Assembly (NCBI GenBank): GCA_039184865.1
Contig: JBCDAV010000027.1
Coordinates: 8,432-72,431 of the forward strand
Direction: 5' to 3'
From: Thermohalobaculum sp039184865
GTDB lineage: Bacteria; Pseudomonadota; Alphaproteobacteria; Rhodobacterales; Rhodobacteraceae
DNA: 64,000 nt
A program made the translations under genes and the position numbers. Each line of letters opens with the position of its first letter. Within the stretch, counting starts at the first letter, position 1. Positions 42,781-51,459 of the stretch are shown here, piece after piece. The notes below the pieces were generated by a model. The model saw only the letters and a list, made by a program, of their open reading frames with translations, searched no databases and was not told the DNA's origin.

Positions 42781-43179
42781 TTATTCTCCGGTGGTGAAGG
42801 AGGCGTTCAGGGTGGTCGCAGGCGCGCGGTGCATCTCGACCGTGTAGCCGTTGCGCCGGAACGTGTAGCGCTGGGGTCCGGCATCGTCGCCGGGTTCGCC
42901 GACCACGATGGTGTGGCTCTGGCCGTCGGAAAGCCGGACGCGGGTGCGGAAGATGCTGCCCGGATCGTCAGGTTCCGAGAACAGCATGGTCAGTTCCAGC
43001 ATGTTGCCGTCGACTTCGAAGAACGCGGTCGCACTGGTTCCGCCGCTGGCAAGCCTTGCCGGCGCTCCTGGACGATCCAGCACGGTGCCTTCGCCGTTGG
43101 GACCCAAAGACATGAAGAGTCCAACGGCGACGAGTGCCGTACACGTCAATCCAATGACGAAACTCAAAAACCGTCGCAT
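42781..43179 (-). CDS. Small membrane-anchored/exported protein, paralogue of the previous gene
   Basis: This protein of about 132 residues has an N-terminal hydrophobic segment (FLSFVIGLTCTALVAVGLFM) that may be a signal or anchor, then a domain with FFEVDGNMLELTMLFSEPDD, FRTRVRLSDGQSHTIV and YTFRRNGYTVEMH that parallels the adjacent gene closely. The ATG at 43179 was taken; a TTG three codons upstream (43188) is possible. I do not recognise the family. The 285-bp upstream region is AT-rich and has no other gene. Confidence 0.72.
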   Translation of the reverse strand: MRRFLSFVIGLTCTALVAVGLFMSLGPNGEGTVLDRPGAPARLASGGTSATAFFEVDGNMLELTMLFSEPDDPGSIFRTRVRLSDGQSHTIVVGEPGDDAGPQRYTFRRNGYTVEMHRAPATTLNASFTTGE

Positions 43180-43464
43180 AGTGGGCAAAATGCCCCCGTT
43201 CCATCGAGTCCTATCGATTCCCCACCTAGCAAAACTTTAAGACATGAAAATCGGAAAAACTGCGGCAAGAAATCGTATATCCTGCCACATTTTTGCCACG
43301 GGCCGCCCACGCAGACAAGGAAGTTCGACCTCTAAAGCCGGGATAAATCACGACTTTTTTGAAATCACACGGATGACAAGGTTAATTCAACATCATAACT
43401 GTGGAAAATGGGGCATACTGGTGTGAACTCTGCTCCAGATTGAAACATGACGCGCGAGGCAACG

Positions 43465-44328
43465 ATGAAACCAGATGTGACGGCCTTCTTCGACGAACCG
43501 ACAAATACGGCAAGCTACGTGGTCCGCGACCCGGATTCGTCCGCCTGCGCGATCATCGATTCGGTGCTCGACCTCGACTATCTGGCCGGGCGCACGAAGA
43601 CGACGGCGGCGGATCTGATCATCGAACATGTGACGTCGAACGGGCTTTCCGTCGAATGGATCCTCGAGAGCCACGTGCACGCCGACCATCTGTCCGGCGC
43701 GCCCTATCTGCAGGAACGCCTCGGCGGCAAGATCGGCATCGGCTCGGAGATCACCGTCGTGCAGGAGACATTCGGCAAGGTCTTCAATGCCGGGACCGAA
43801 TTCGAGCGCGACGGCTCGGACTTCGATCAGCTCTTCCGGGAACAGGACCGCTTCCACATCGGCGGGCTCTCGGCCTCGGTGCTGCACACGCCGGGCCACA
43901 CGCCGGCCTGCGTGACCTACGTGATCGGTGACGCGGCCTTTGTCGGCGACACGCTCTTCATGCCGGATTTCGGCACGGCGCGGTGCGACTTCCCCGGCGG
44001 GTCGGCGCGGCAGCTCTGGAATTCGATCCAGAAGATCCTCAGCCTGCCCGACGACACGCGGATCTTCACCTGCCACGACTACAAGGCGCCAGGGCGCGAC
44101 GAGTTCGCGTGGGAGTCGACCGTCGGCGATCAGAAGGCCCGCAACAAGCACGTCGGCGGCGAGGCGTGCGAGGAGACCTTCGTGCAAATGCGCGAGGAAC
44201 GCGACGCCCAGCTCAGCCTGCCGAAGCTGATCATCCCGTCGATCCAGGTGAACATGCGCGCCGGCAAGATGCCCGCGGCCGAGGACAACGGCACGCGCTA
44301 CCTGAAGGTGCCGCTGAACACGCTCTGA
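43465..44328 (+). CDS. MBL-fold Blh/ETHE1-like sulfur dioxygenase family protein
   Basis: This 287-residue metallo-beta-lactamase-fold protein belongs to the ETHE1/Blh-type persulfide dioxygenase group: ESHVHADHLSGAPYL, LHTPGHTPACVTYVIGD, the metal aspartate in FVGDTLFMPDFGTARCDFPGG and TCHDYKAPGRDE. Relatives oxidise glutathione persulfide and help in sulfide detoxification. The ATG at 43465 has GAGG six bases upstream; an ATG at 43447 is less likely. Four bases separate its stop from the convergent sulfatase-RTX gene. Confidence 0.92.
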   Translation: MKPDVTAFFDEPTNTASYVVRDPDSSACAIIDSVLDLDYLAGRTKTTAADLIIEHVTSNGLSVEWILESHVHADHLSGAPYLQERLGGKIGIGSEITVVQETFGKVFNAGTEFERDGSDFDQLFREQDRFHIGGLSASVLHTPGHTPACVTYVIGDAAFVGDTLFMPDFGTARCDFPGGSARQLWNSIQKILSLPDDTRIFTCHDYKAPGRDEFAWESTVGDQKARNKHVGGEACEETFVQMREERDAQLSLPKLIIPSIQVNMRAGKMPAAEDNGTRYLKVPLNTL

Positions 44329-44332
44329 GAGG

Positions 44333-47300
44333 TCACGCGAAGATGAAGTCGCTGGCCGAGAAGCTCTCGGCCTGCAGCGTGCGCTCGGTGTCGTTCACGC
44401 TGAGCGTTTCATCGCCGTAGTTGATCAGCGTCTTGCCGTTGGCGCGGGAGGCGATCGTCAGGTCGCCGTAGTCGATGTCGCCCCAGGCCGAGAGGTCGAT
44501 CCGGTCGATACCGTCCTCGAAATCCTTGATCGAGTCCGTCTCGCCATCCGCCGCGATCTGGAAGATGTCGACGCCGCCGCGCCCGAACAGGTTGTCCCGC
44601 CCGCTCCCGTCCGACAGGATTTCGGCATCGTCGGTGCCGATCACCTTGTCATCCAGGGCGGAGCCGTCGATCCGCGGCAGCCGGTCGGTCGCGCCCCCCT
44701 GCGAGCGGAAAATGAAGCTGTCGCTCCCGAGCATGTCGGCCGAAAGCGTCCACGTTCCGTCATTGATGCTGAGCGACTCGCTCTCGAAGCGCAGGATCGT
44801 CTTGCCGGAACTGTGCGTGGCAAGCTCGAGTTCGCCGAAACTCCCGACACCCCAGGCCGACAGATCGATCCGGTCGATGCCGACCTGAAAGTCGCGGATC
44901 GAGTCCGCATCGCCGTCCGCATCCAGGATGAACACGTCAGCCCCGGCGAACCCAAACAGGTTATCGTTGCCGGCGCCGTCGAAGATCAGGTCGGCGCCTG
45001 ACGTACCGTAGAGCTTGTCGTTGCCGTCCGTTCCCGCCGTCACCGCGTCAGGCGGCGGCGCGGGCAGCGGCATCGGCGCTGGCACCGGGGGTGCCGGATC
45101 GACGGGTTTCGCGCCCGGCACATAGGCGATGTCCTCGATCCGCCCGCGATCCTCGAGATGCCGCAGGATCGTCAGCGTCGCCCCGTCGGCAAAACTCAGG
45201 ATCAGATCGGTCCCGCGCTCGGATATCTCGACATGATCGCTGGTGGCGCCGTGGATCTCCAGACGGTCGCCGAGGCTGAAGCCGCTGTCGTCGATGATGT
45301 CCGAGCCCTCACCGACGCGGTAGATGTAGGTGTCCGCCCCTTTGCCGCCGCCCAGAAAGTCGTCGCCCGACCCGCCGTCCAGCCGGTCGTAGTCGTTCCC
45401 GGCCAGCAAGGAATCGTCGCCGCGCCCGCCGAACAGCGCGTCCGAACCGCTGCTTGTCTCCAGCGTGTCGTCGCCGCGCCCGCCGAACACCGTGTCGTCG
45501 CCGCCTTTCGACTGGATGCGGTCATTGCCGATCAGGCCGAGCAGATTGTCGGCCAGCCCCGTGCCCGTGACCGTCTCGTCGCCGTAGCCTTCCGGGGTCG
45601 CGCCGAGCAGGCCCGGCTGCGCCATAAGCTCAGCGACACCGAGCGTCTGGTCGTCAAAGACGATCCGGTCATTCGGGTTCGCCGCAGCACCCTCGATCCA
45701 GACCGTCCTTCCCGCACCGTCCGAAATCAGCAGGGCGTCCTCGACACGGCTGATCTCGGCCGCGCTTCGCAGCAACCCCGTCAGCACGATCTCGTCGACC
45801 CCAGTCGAGCCGCGCTGATCGATCAGCCGGTCGCCCGCGGTCGCCGCGATCTCGTAGCGGTCATCGCCATCGCCGCCGATCAGCAGATCCCGCCCTGCGG
45901 TCGAGATCAGGACGTCATCGCCAGCGCCGCCGTTCAGCGAGTCGTCCCCCGTCCCGCTCTCGAGCCGGTCGTCTCCGGCACCGCCCTCCAGCCGATCCAT
46001 CCCGGAGCCGCCGAAGATCTGATCCGCACCGTCGCCGCCGCGCACCAGATCGCTGTCGTCGCCACCGCTCAGCGTGTCGTCCCCCGCGCCACCGAAGACC
46101 GAGTCATTGCCGCGTTCGCCGAACAGCCGGTCCTGATCGGCGCCGCCATAGATCACGTCGTCCTTGTTGCCGCCATCGACGTAGTCGTTGCCATCGCCGC
46201 CATAGAGCAGGTCGGCGAATTTCGCGCCGACCAGATTGTCGTCTCCGCTGTCGCCGTGGAACGTGTGCTCGACCCAGCCGCCGCCGACGAAGAGATCATC
46301 GCCCGCACCGCCGCGGAAATTGCCCGACGTGTAGCCCGTGTAGAAGACGTTGTTGCCGGAGTTCCCGATGACCGAGATCTGGCCGATCGTGTTGTCGGGC
46401 TGGGTGGCGTAGAACCGCTCGACATGCTCGGGCATCAGGTAGGTTTCCGAGCCCATGTAATAGACGCTGTCGAAACCGCCCGTCGCCGTCTCGACGATCT
46501 CGGTGCCGTTGCCGAAGACATGATACTTGTCGTCACCGTCGCCCAGCGCGATCTGAGCGTTCTGCGCCGAGGCCACGCCGTTGTCGTTGCCATCGGTGCC
46601 GGTCAGCACCGTGACCGTCTCGTCGATCACCGCACCGGCCTCGCGCGCCGCGTCGAGCAGGCTCTCGCGCAGCGACAGGGCAAGTTCGGCATGACGCGGA
46701 TCGGTCGCGAGGTTGACGATCTGGCCGGGGTCGCGAACGACGTCGTAGAGCTCCTCCGAGCCGTCCTGATACCGGATGTAGCGGTAGTCGCCCTCGCGGA
46801 TCGCGAAGCTGCCATACATCGACGTCAGCGCGGGCTTCTCGACATAGCCCTCGCCGTTACCGGTGACGAAGCTCATCAGCGACTGGCCGACCAGATCCCC
46901 GGGCACGGCGGTTCCCGTGAGGTCGAGCATCGTCGGCATGATGTCCATCAGCGAGACCGGTGTCGACACGGTCTTCCCGCCGTCGAGATCCGGATGATAG
47001 ATCATCAGCGGCGCCTTGGCGGACTCCTCCCACAGCGTGAACTTCACCGGGTGATCCTTGGCGCCGAGCTGATAGCCGTGGTCGGAGTAGACGACGATGG
47101 CGGTGTCTGAGGCGTGCTCCGACGCGGCCAGCGCATCGAGGAAGCGCCCGACCTCGGCGTCCATGTGCGTGATCGACGCGAGATACCCCTGCACGTTCGC
47201 CTTCCACGCATCGAGGTTCGAATAGGGTTCCTCGCCGCGCGGCTGCGCCATGAACTGCTGCGCGAAGGCCGGGGTGTCGCTCAGGTCGCCGTTGACCCAG

Positions 47301-47920
47301 GTCTCCGGGATCTGGATCTGGTCCGCCGGGTAGAGATCGAAATACCGGGCCGGATTGTAGTACGAGGTGTGCGGATGATCGAACCCCAGCGCCAGCAGGA
47401 ACGGCTTGTCGGATGGCGCGCGGTCGAGAAAATCGATCCCGAACTCTGCCACGTCATAGTCGTTGAAGTCGGAATCGGCACCCTCATAGGCCCATTTCTT
47501 GCCGGCATCGGTCAGTGTGCGTTCGGCGGTCAGCGTGTTGCGGGTGATCACGACCGGCTCCGAGAACGCCTGCTGGACGCCCTCGGTCCCGCCCTTCGAG
47601 TGGAACACCTTGCCGGCCGAGACCGCATGGTAGCCGTTGTCGCGGATCATCGCGGGCCAGGTCTCCGACGGGTCGACCACGTCGAACAATCCGGTGAAAT
47701 TGTCGTGCACGCCGGTCTCGAACGCGGTCTTGCCGGACATCGTCGCGGCGCGCGACGGCGCGCAGATCGCGACGGCCGCATAGGCGTTCTCGAAATTCAC
47801 CGATTGACCCATCAGACGGTCGAGATTCGGCGTCTCGATCGTCACGCCGAAGCTGTCGCGAAACTGATCAAACGCAAAAAGATCGTCGATCGCGATGAAC
47901 GCGACATTTGTCCCCGGCAT
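44333..47920 (-). CDS. Sulfatase fused to RTX calcium-binding repeats, probable type I secreted enzyme
   Basis: This 1195-residue protein begins with a sulfatase domain (about residues 1-440): FIAIDDL with metal aspartates, the formylglycine motif ICAPSRAATMSG with C53, and later VVYSDHGYQLGAKDHP. It most resembles iduronate-2-sulfatase-like enzymes. Then come many RTX nonapeptides (GGAGDDTLSGGDDSD and similar) and a C-terminal pair of near-identical serralysin-type domains (both with IDRIDLSAWG). It lacks a Sec signal, as expected for type I export. The start at 47920 gives MPGTNVAFIAIDDL; a GTG at 47953 is possible. Substrate is probably a sulfated polysaccharide. Confidence 0.92.
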   Translation of the reverse strand: MPGTNVAFIAIDDLFAFDQFRDSFGVTIETPNLDRLMGQSVNFENAYAAVAICAPSRAATMSGKTAFETGVHDNFTGLFDVVDPSETWPAMIRDNGYHAVSAGKVFHSKGGTEGVQQAFSEPVVITRNTLTAERTLTDAGKKWAYEGADSDFNDYDVAEFGIDFLDRAPSDKPFLLALGFDHPHTSYYNPARYFDLYPADQIQIPETWVNGDLSDTPAFAQQFMAQPRGEEPYSNLDAWKANVQGYLASITHMDAEVGRFLDALAASEHASDTAIVVYSDHGYQLGAKDHPVKFTLWEESAKAPLMIYHPDLDGGKTVSTPVSLMDIMPTMLDLTGTAVPGDLVGQSLMSFVTGNGEGYVEKPALTSMYGSFAIREGDYRYIRYQDGSEELYDVVRDPGQIVNLATDPRHAELALSLRESLLDAAREAGAVIDETVTVLTGTDGNDNGVASAQNAQIALGDGDDKYHVFGNGTEIVETATGGFDSVYYMGSETYLMPEHVERFYATQPDNTIGQISVIGNSGNNVFYTGYTSGNFRGGAGDDLFVGGGWVEHTFHGDSGDDNLVGAKFADLLYGGDGNDYVDGGNKDDVIYGGADQDRLFGERGNDSVFGGAGDDTLSGGDDSDLVRGGDGADQIFGGSGMDRLEGGAGDDRLESGTGDDSLNGGAGDDVLISTAGRDLLIGGDGDDRYEIAATAGDRLIDQRGSTGVDEIVLTGLLRSAAEISRVEDALLISDGAGRTVWIEGAAANPNDRIVFDDQTLGVAELMAQPGLLGATPEGYGDETVTGTGLADNLLGLIGNDRIQSKGGDDTVFGGRGDDTLETSSGSDALFGGRGDDSLLAGNDYDRLDGGSGDDFLGGGKGADTYIYRVGEGSDIIDDSGFSLGDRLEIHGATSDHVEISERGTDLILSFADGATLTILRHLEDRGRIEDIAYVPGAKPVDPAPPVPAPMPLPAPPPDAVTAGTDGNDKLYGTSGADLIFDGAGNDNLFGFAGADVFILDADGDADSIRDFQVGIDRIDLSAWGVGSFGELELATHSSGKTILRFESESLSINDGTWTLSADMLGSDSFIFRSQGGATDRLPRIDGSALDDKVIGTDDAEILSDGSGRDNLFGRGGVDIFQIAADGETDSIKDFEDGIDRIDLSAWGDIDYGDLTIASRANGKTLINYGDETLSVNDTERTLQAESFSASDFIFA

Positions 47921-48179
47921 ACTGTCCCCGTCGTCGATTTTTTCGAGAGCCACTGCCGTCTCGAAGTCTCACACCCGATCCCCGCTTCGCCGCGATCTGT
48001 GGCAAAAAATTGATGGCGCTCGCCTTAATTCGCGCATACGGCGACTCGTCTGTTTCGCTTTGAAACAGCGATTGCCGCGCCGGAAAATCATGGGATTGCG
48101 CTGGCGTGACGGGTGTTCCGCGCCGGAAATCGCAGCTACGGTCTGCCTCAATTCCTCATTTCTTCGCAGGGACGCCGCC

Positions 48180-49484
48180 GTGAAGACGACACCATTCTGG
48201 CACGAAGCTGCCCCGCCCCGCCCCACCTCCGATAGAACCTGTCCGGAACGCGCCGAAATCGCGATTGTCGGCTCCGGATTTACCGGATTGTCCTGCGCGT
48301 TGGCGCTCGCCGAATCAGGGCGCGACGTCGTGGTGATCGACAAGGGGCCGCCCGGGGCCGGTGCCTCGACGCGCAATGGCGGGATGATCGGCTGGGGCCA
48401 CAAGGCCTCGATCGCGTCGCTGGCCCGGCGTTACGGCGAGGCGCGCGCCAAGGCCATGCTGACCGAGGCGCGGGTCTCGCTGGACTTCACGACCGAGCTG
48501 ATCAAGACGCTGCCGGTCGACGCGCTGCACCGCCAGACAGGGCGGTTTCTGGGCGCGGGATCGCCGCGCCATTTCGAGCGTCTGGCCGAGTGGAGCGAGC
48601 AGGAGGCCCCGGCGCTCGGCATGGAGGCCGTTATCGTCCCGAAGGCCGAGCAGGGGAGCTACATCTCGACCGATCTCTACCAGGGCGGGCTCTATCTGCC
48701 GCAGCACGGTGGCCTGCATCCGGCGCTCTTCCACAAGGGGCTTCTCGAAGCGGCCGAGGCCAAGGGCGCCGCGGTGATCGACCATTGCCCGGTCGTGCGG
48801 GTCGAGGGCGATGCCGAGGGCTGGACCATCCACCACGCGCACGGCACGACTTCGGCCGAGCATCTGGTCTATGCCGGCAACGGCTATACCGGCGGTCCGG
48901 GCGGCCCGTTCAACCGGATGGCCCGGCGGCTGATCCCGATCCCGTCCTACATCATCGCGACCGAACCGCTCGGCGAGAACCGGATGCGCTCGCTGATCCC
49001 GCAGGGCAGCATGATCGTCGAGACGCGCGCGCAGCACTCCTATTTCCGGCCCGATCCATGGGGCGAGCGCCTGCTCTACGGCGGCCGCGCCTCGCTCAAC
49101 GTGCTCGACGAGCATCTCTCGGCGCGGCGCATGCGCGACATCATGCTGTCGGTGTTCCCGGATCTCGGCGACGTGGCGCTCACCCATTCCTGGCGCGGCT
49201 ATGTCGCCTTCACCTTCGACGGAGCCCCGCATGTCGGGCAGGCCGAGGGGATCTGGTATGCCTGCGGCTACAACGGGTCAGGCGTCGCGATGTCTCCCTA
49301 TCTCGGCTGGCGGCTGGCCCAGAAGATCCTCGGGACCGATCAGGGCGAAACCGGTTTCGATCCGGTGCCATTCAAGCCGCAGGCCTTCTATGGCGGAAAC
49401 CCGTGGTTCCTGCGCGTCGTCGAGATGTGGATGAAGGCCAGGGACCGGATCGAAGGCGTTCAGGCGGTCCGCCGGAGATCATGA
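48180..49484 (+). CDS. FAD-dependent oxidoreductase (DAO/PuuB-like)
   Basis: This 434-residue flavoprotein has the FAD-binding VGSGFTGLSCALALAESG near residue 25, the STRNGGMIGWG segment that is characteristic of gamma-glutamylputrescine oxidase-like members, and a late SWRGYVAFTFDGAPHVG and GSGVAMSPYLGW. It should oxidise an amine or amino acid. The start was set at GTG 48180, after CAGGGA, because longer readings add 90 residues without resemblance. It diverges from the sulfatase-RTX gene and precedes the small-protein/JmjC group by about 100 bases. Confidence 0.88.
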   Translation: MKTTPFWHEAAPPRPTSDRTCPERAEIAIVGSGFTGLSCALALAESGRDVVVIDKGPPGAGASTRNGGMIGWGHKASIASLARRYGEARAKAMLTEARVSLDFTTELIKTLPVDALHRQTGRFLGAGSPRHFERLAEWSEQEAPALGMEAVIVPKAEQGSYISTDLYQGGLYLPQHGGLHPALFHKGLLEAAEAKGAAVIDHCPVVRVEGDAEGWTIHHAHGTTSAEHLVYAGNGYTGGPGGPFNRMARRLIPIPSYIIATEPLGENRMRSLIPQGSMIVETRAQHSYFRPDPWGERLLYGGRASLNVLDEHLSARRMRDIMLSVFPDLGDVALTHSWRGYVAFTFDGAPHVGQAEGIWYACGYNGSGVAMSPYLGWRLAQKILGTDQGETGFDPVPFKPQAFYGGNPWFLRVVEMWMKARDRIEGVQAVRRRS

Positions 49485-49592
49485 TCCAGAATAAATGTCA
49501 AAAATATATTTAGTGTAGCATCTGGTACAGCTTCGACTCGCGCCCGCATGGTCAAACCGGGTCATCGAAAACAAACGGTGACAGGAGAAACC

Positions 49593-49805
49593 ATGATGAA
49601 CACCCGCGATCACAGCCCGGACACCTGCGAGGTCGCCCGGCAAGGCCCCGCGAAGCGGCGCCCGAGAAAATCCTCTGACGACACCGAACTGACCGATGTC
49701 GAACTGGCACGGCGCGGCAGCACACCGGATGCGCTGACCATCATCGATCCCTTCGCGGCGAGGGTGCGCTTGCGTCGGCTTTCGGACGGCGCGGATATCC
49801 TCTGA
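49593..49805 (+). CDS. Small hypothetical protein with leader-like segment (70 aa)
   Basis: I do not recognise a family. The 70-residue product is charged and has an ELTDVELARRGS stretch (residues 32-43) preceded by DD, similar in character to the recognition segments of ribosomal peptide precursors, and to the DADLDEVQGAG stretch of the next small protein. CAGGAG lies upstream of tandem ATGs at 49593 and 49596. It lies 113 bases before the second small gene. A precursor peptide, a recognition element or an unrelated small protein are all possible. Confidence 0.55.
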   Translation: MMNTRDHSPDTCEVARQGPAKRRPRKSSDDTELTDVELARRGSTPDALTIIDPFAARVRLRRLSDGADIL

Positions 49806-49918
49806 CCGGGGCATCCGACACCCCCCCTGTGACAGCCGGTCATGATCATGGTATCCTTTGGGCGACGGATTGTGCCGTGCGGCGCGCATTCAGGCGCCGG
49901 GAATGGAAGGACGATTTC

Positions 49919-50176
49919 ATGAGCGATCAGGACAAGCGCCCCGAAAACATCGAAGATGCGGACCTCGACGAGGTTCAGGGCGCAGGCAGCATCATTTCCA
50001 AGGTCGACGACCCCGCCGTAGCGGAATTTCAGAGTTCGGATTTCAAGTCCGCCAAGGGCGCGAACAATGGCGAAGGCTGGAACGTGAAGGCGAACGCCAT
50101 GGGCAACGCTGGCAACGGGTTCCACGGCTCCGATTTCAATGCCTCGAAGGGCGCGATGGGCAATAGCAGCCGCTAA
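49919..50176 (+). CDS. Candidate modified-peptide precursor with internal repeats (85 aa)
   Basis: This 85-residue protein has an acidic N-terminal part ending in DADLDEVQGAG (residues 13-23), similar in pattern to double-glycine-type leaders (D/E-L-x-x-V-x-G-G/A). The remainder is rich in Gly, Asn, Ser and Ala and holds two repeats of F-x-x-S-D-F-x-x-x-K-G-A (FQSSDFKSAKGA at 37-48 and FHGSDFNASKGA at 68-79). No signal peptide or membrane segment is seen. GGAAGGA is seven bases before the ATG. The next gene, 24 bases away, encodes a JmjC-type oxygenase that may act on it. The precursor role is an inference. Confidence 0.65.
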   Translation: MSDQDKRPENIEDADLDEVQGAGSIISKVDDPAVAEFQSSDFKSAKGANNGEGWNVKANAMGNAGNGFHGSDFNASKGAMGNSSR

Positions 50177-50200
50177 GCCGCACCCGATCGAAATCTCACG

Positions 50201-51427
50201 ATGCCGGCGCGCCGTTTTCCCGTGCCGCCCTCGGCCCGCCCCGCGCGCGAGGCCGGGTTTCTCGCGGGCTTTACCCTCGACACGCTGATCGCGCCGAGTT
50301 ACCGGCCGAACTTTCTCCGCGATCACTGGGACCGGACGCCCCTGGTCCTGAACCGGCGCCTCAGGCGATTCTACACCGGCCTTTTGACGATGGACGAGGT
50401 CGATCAGGCCATGGCCTCGGGGCGCGGAGAGTTGTCCTGCGTCGATGCCCGGGACGGCAAGGGCAGAACCTGGCTCTTCACCGACGGGAATCCGGCCCGG
50501 CCCGCGACGGACGCCCTGCTGTCGCGCGTCGCAGACGGTGCGACTCTGATCATGGACAATGCGCAGCGCGTCCTGCCGGGGCTCGGACGGATGTGCCGCC
50601 TGCTGATGTCCCAGACCGGCCACGCCTGGCACTGCAATCTCTACGCGACGCCGCCCGGCGGGCAGGGCTTTGACGGCCATGTCGACGACACCGGCGTCTT
50701 TATCTTGCAGGTCCAGGGCCAGAAGACGTGGTGGTTCGGCAACGAACAGATTGCCCGGCCGCTGGCGGGAGAGGGCGGCCGTGATGCGCCGGACGGATGG
50801 CTTGACGAGGCACAGCAAGCGGTTCTGGCGACCGGAGACATGCTCTATCTGCCGCGCGGCGTTCCCCACGCGGCAGCGGCGAGCGATAGCTCGGACGAAG
50901 GCTCGCTTCACGTCACGCTGACCGTCTCGGAGGCGAGTTTCGCGGACATCGCAGGTGTCGAGGCCGAAACACTGGGCGACGACGATGCGCTGCGCGATTT
51001 GGCACCGATCGGTTTCCACGAAGACCGAGAAGGGCTTGCCTCGGCCCTCTCTGAGCGATGGACGGGAGACGCGACAGAGGCGGTCGAGGCGTTCCTGATG
51101 CGTCAGGCCTCCCGCTTCCAGCCCGAGTTCAAAGGCCGCCTCGCATCCGCGCTGAAACCGAAACCGGTGACCGATGCGACCGAGACCGCACCGCGCGATG
51201 ACCTGTTCTGGCAAATCGGAGCGCCAGCCGGAGAAGAAGGCGTCCGCGCACTCGTCTGCGGACCGGTGCATCTGCGGTTCGCCGAACGCGCCGAGCCTGC
51301 CCTCCGCGCCCTGCTGACGATCCGGACCATGGTCGCCGACCTGCCGGGCGCGTTGGCCGAAACGGACCGGGCAGCGCTCGCCGGGATGCTGCTGGACCAT
51401 GCCTTGATCAACCGGCGGGCCGGTTGA
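50201..51427 (+). CDS. JmjC/cupin-4-type Fe(II)/2-oxoglutarate oxygenase
   Basis: This 408-residue protein has the cupin-4/ribosomal-oxygenase arrangement: FLRDHWDRTPLVL near the N-terminus, then the iron ligands H160 and D162 in DGHVDDTGVF and H223 in LPRGVPHAA, with QGQKTWWFG after the first pair. Its relatives hydroxylate side chains of ribosomal proteins or peptides. The C-terminal part (from about residue 250) is less conserved. Its closeness to two small leader-bearing proteins suggests a peptide substrate. No strong ribosome binding site precedes its ATG, which hints at coupling with the upstream gene; trkH starts next to its stop. Confidence 0.88.
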   Translation: MPARRFPVPPSARPAREAGFLAGFTLDTLIAPSYRPNFLRDHWDRTPLVLNRRLRRFYTGLLTMDEVDQAMASGRGELSCVDARDGKGRTWLFTDGNPARPATDALLSRVADGATLIMDNAQRVLPGLGRMCRLLMSQTGHAWHCNLYATPPGGQGFDGHVDDTGVFILQVQGQKTWWFGNEQIARPLAGEGGRDAPDGWLDEAQQAVLATGDMLYLPRGVPHAAAASDSSDEGSLHVTLTVSEASFADIAGVEAETLGDDDALRDLAPIGFHEDREGLASALSERWTGDATEAVEAFLMRQASRFQPEFKGRLASALKPKPVTDATETAPRDDLFWQIGAPAGEEGVRALVCGPVHLRFAERAEPALRALLTIRTMVADLPGALAETDRAALAGMLLDHALINRRAG

Positions 51428-51459
51428 CAGCCATCCGGGCATCCGGCAGCAAAAGTTCC

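Noticed and set aside
45158..47110. A 650-codon plus-strand frame and dense GC repeats in the sulfatase-RTX region that could suggest a repeat array
   Set aside because: The repeats are codons for RTX nonapeptides of the minus-strand gene; they have no constant spacer/repeat pattern of a CRISPR array.
50201..51427. Assigning the JmjC protein simply as ribosomal oxygenase RoxA
   Set aside because: The fold fits, but the neighbours are small leader-bearing proteins rather than translation genes, and the C-terminal part is not clearly that of RoxA; the substrate is left open.
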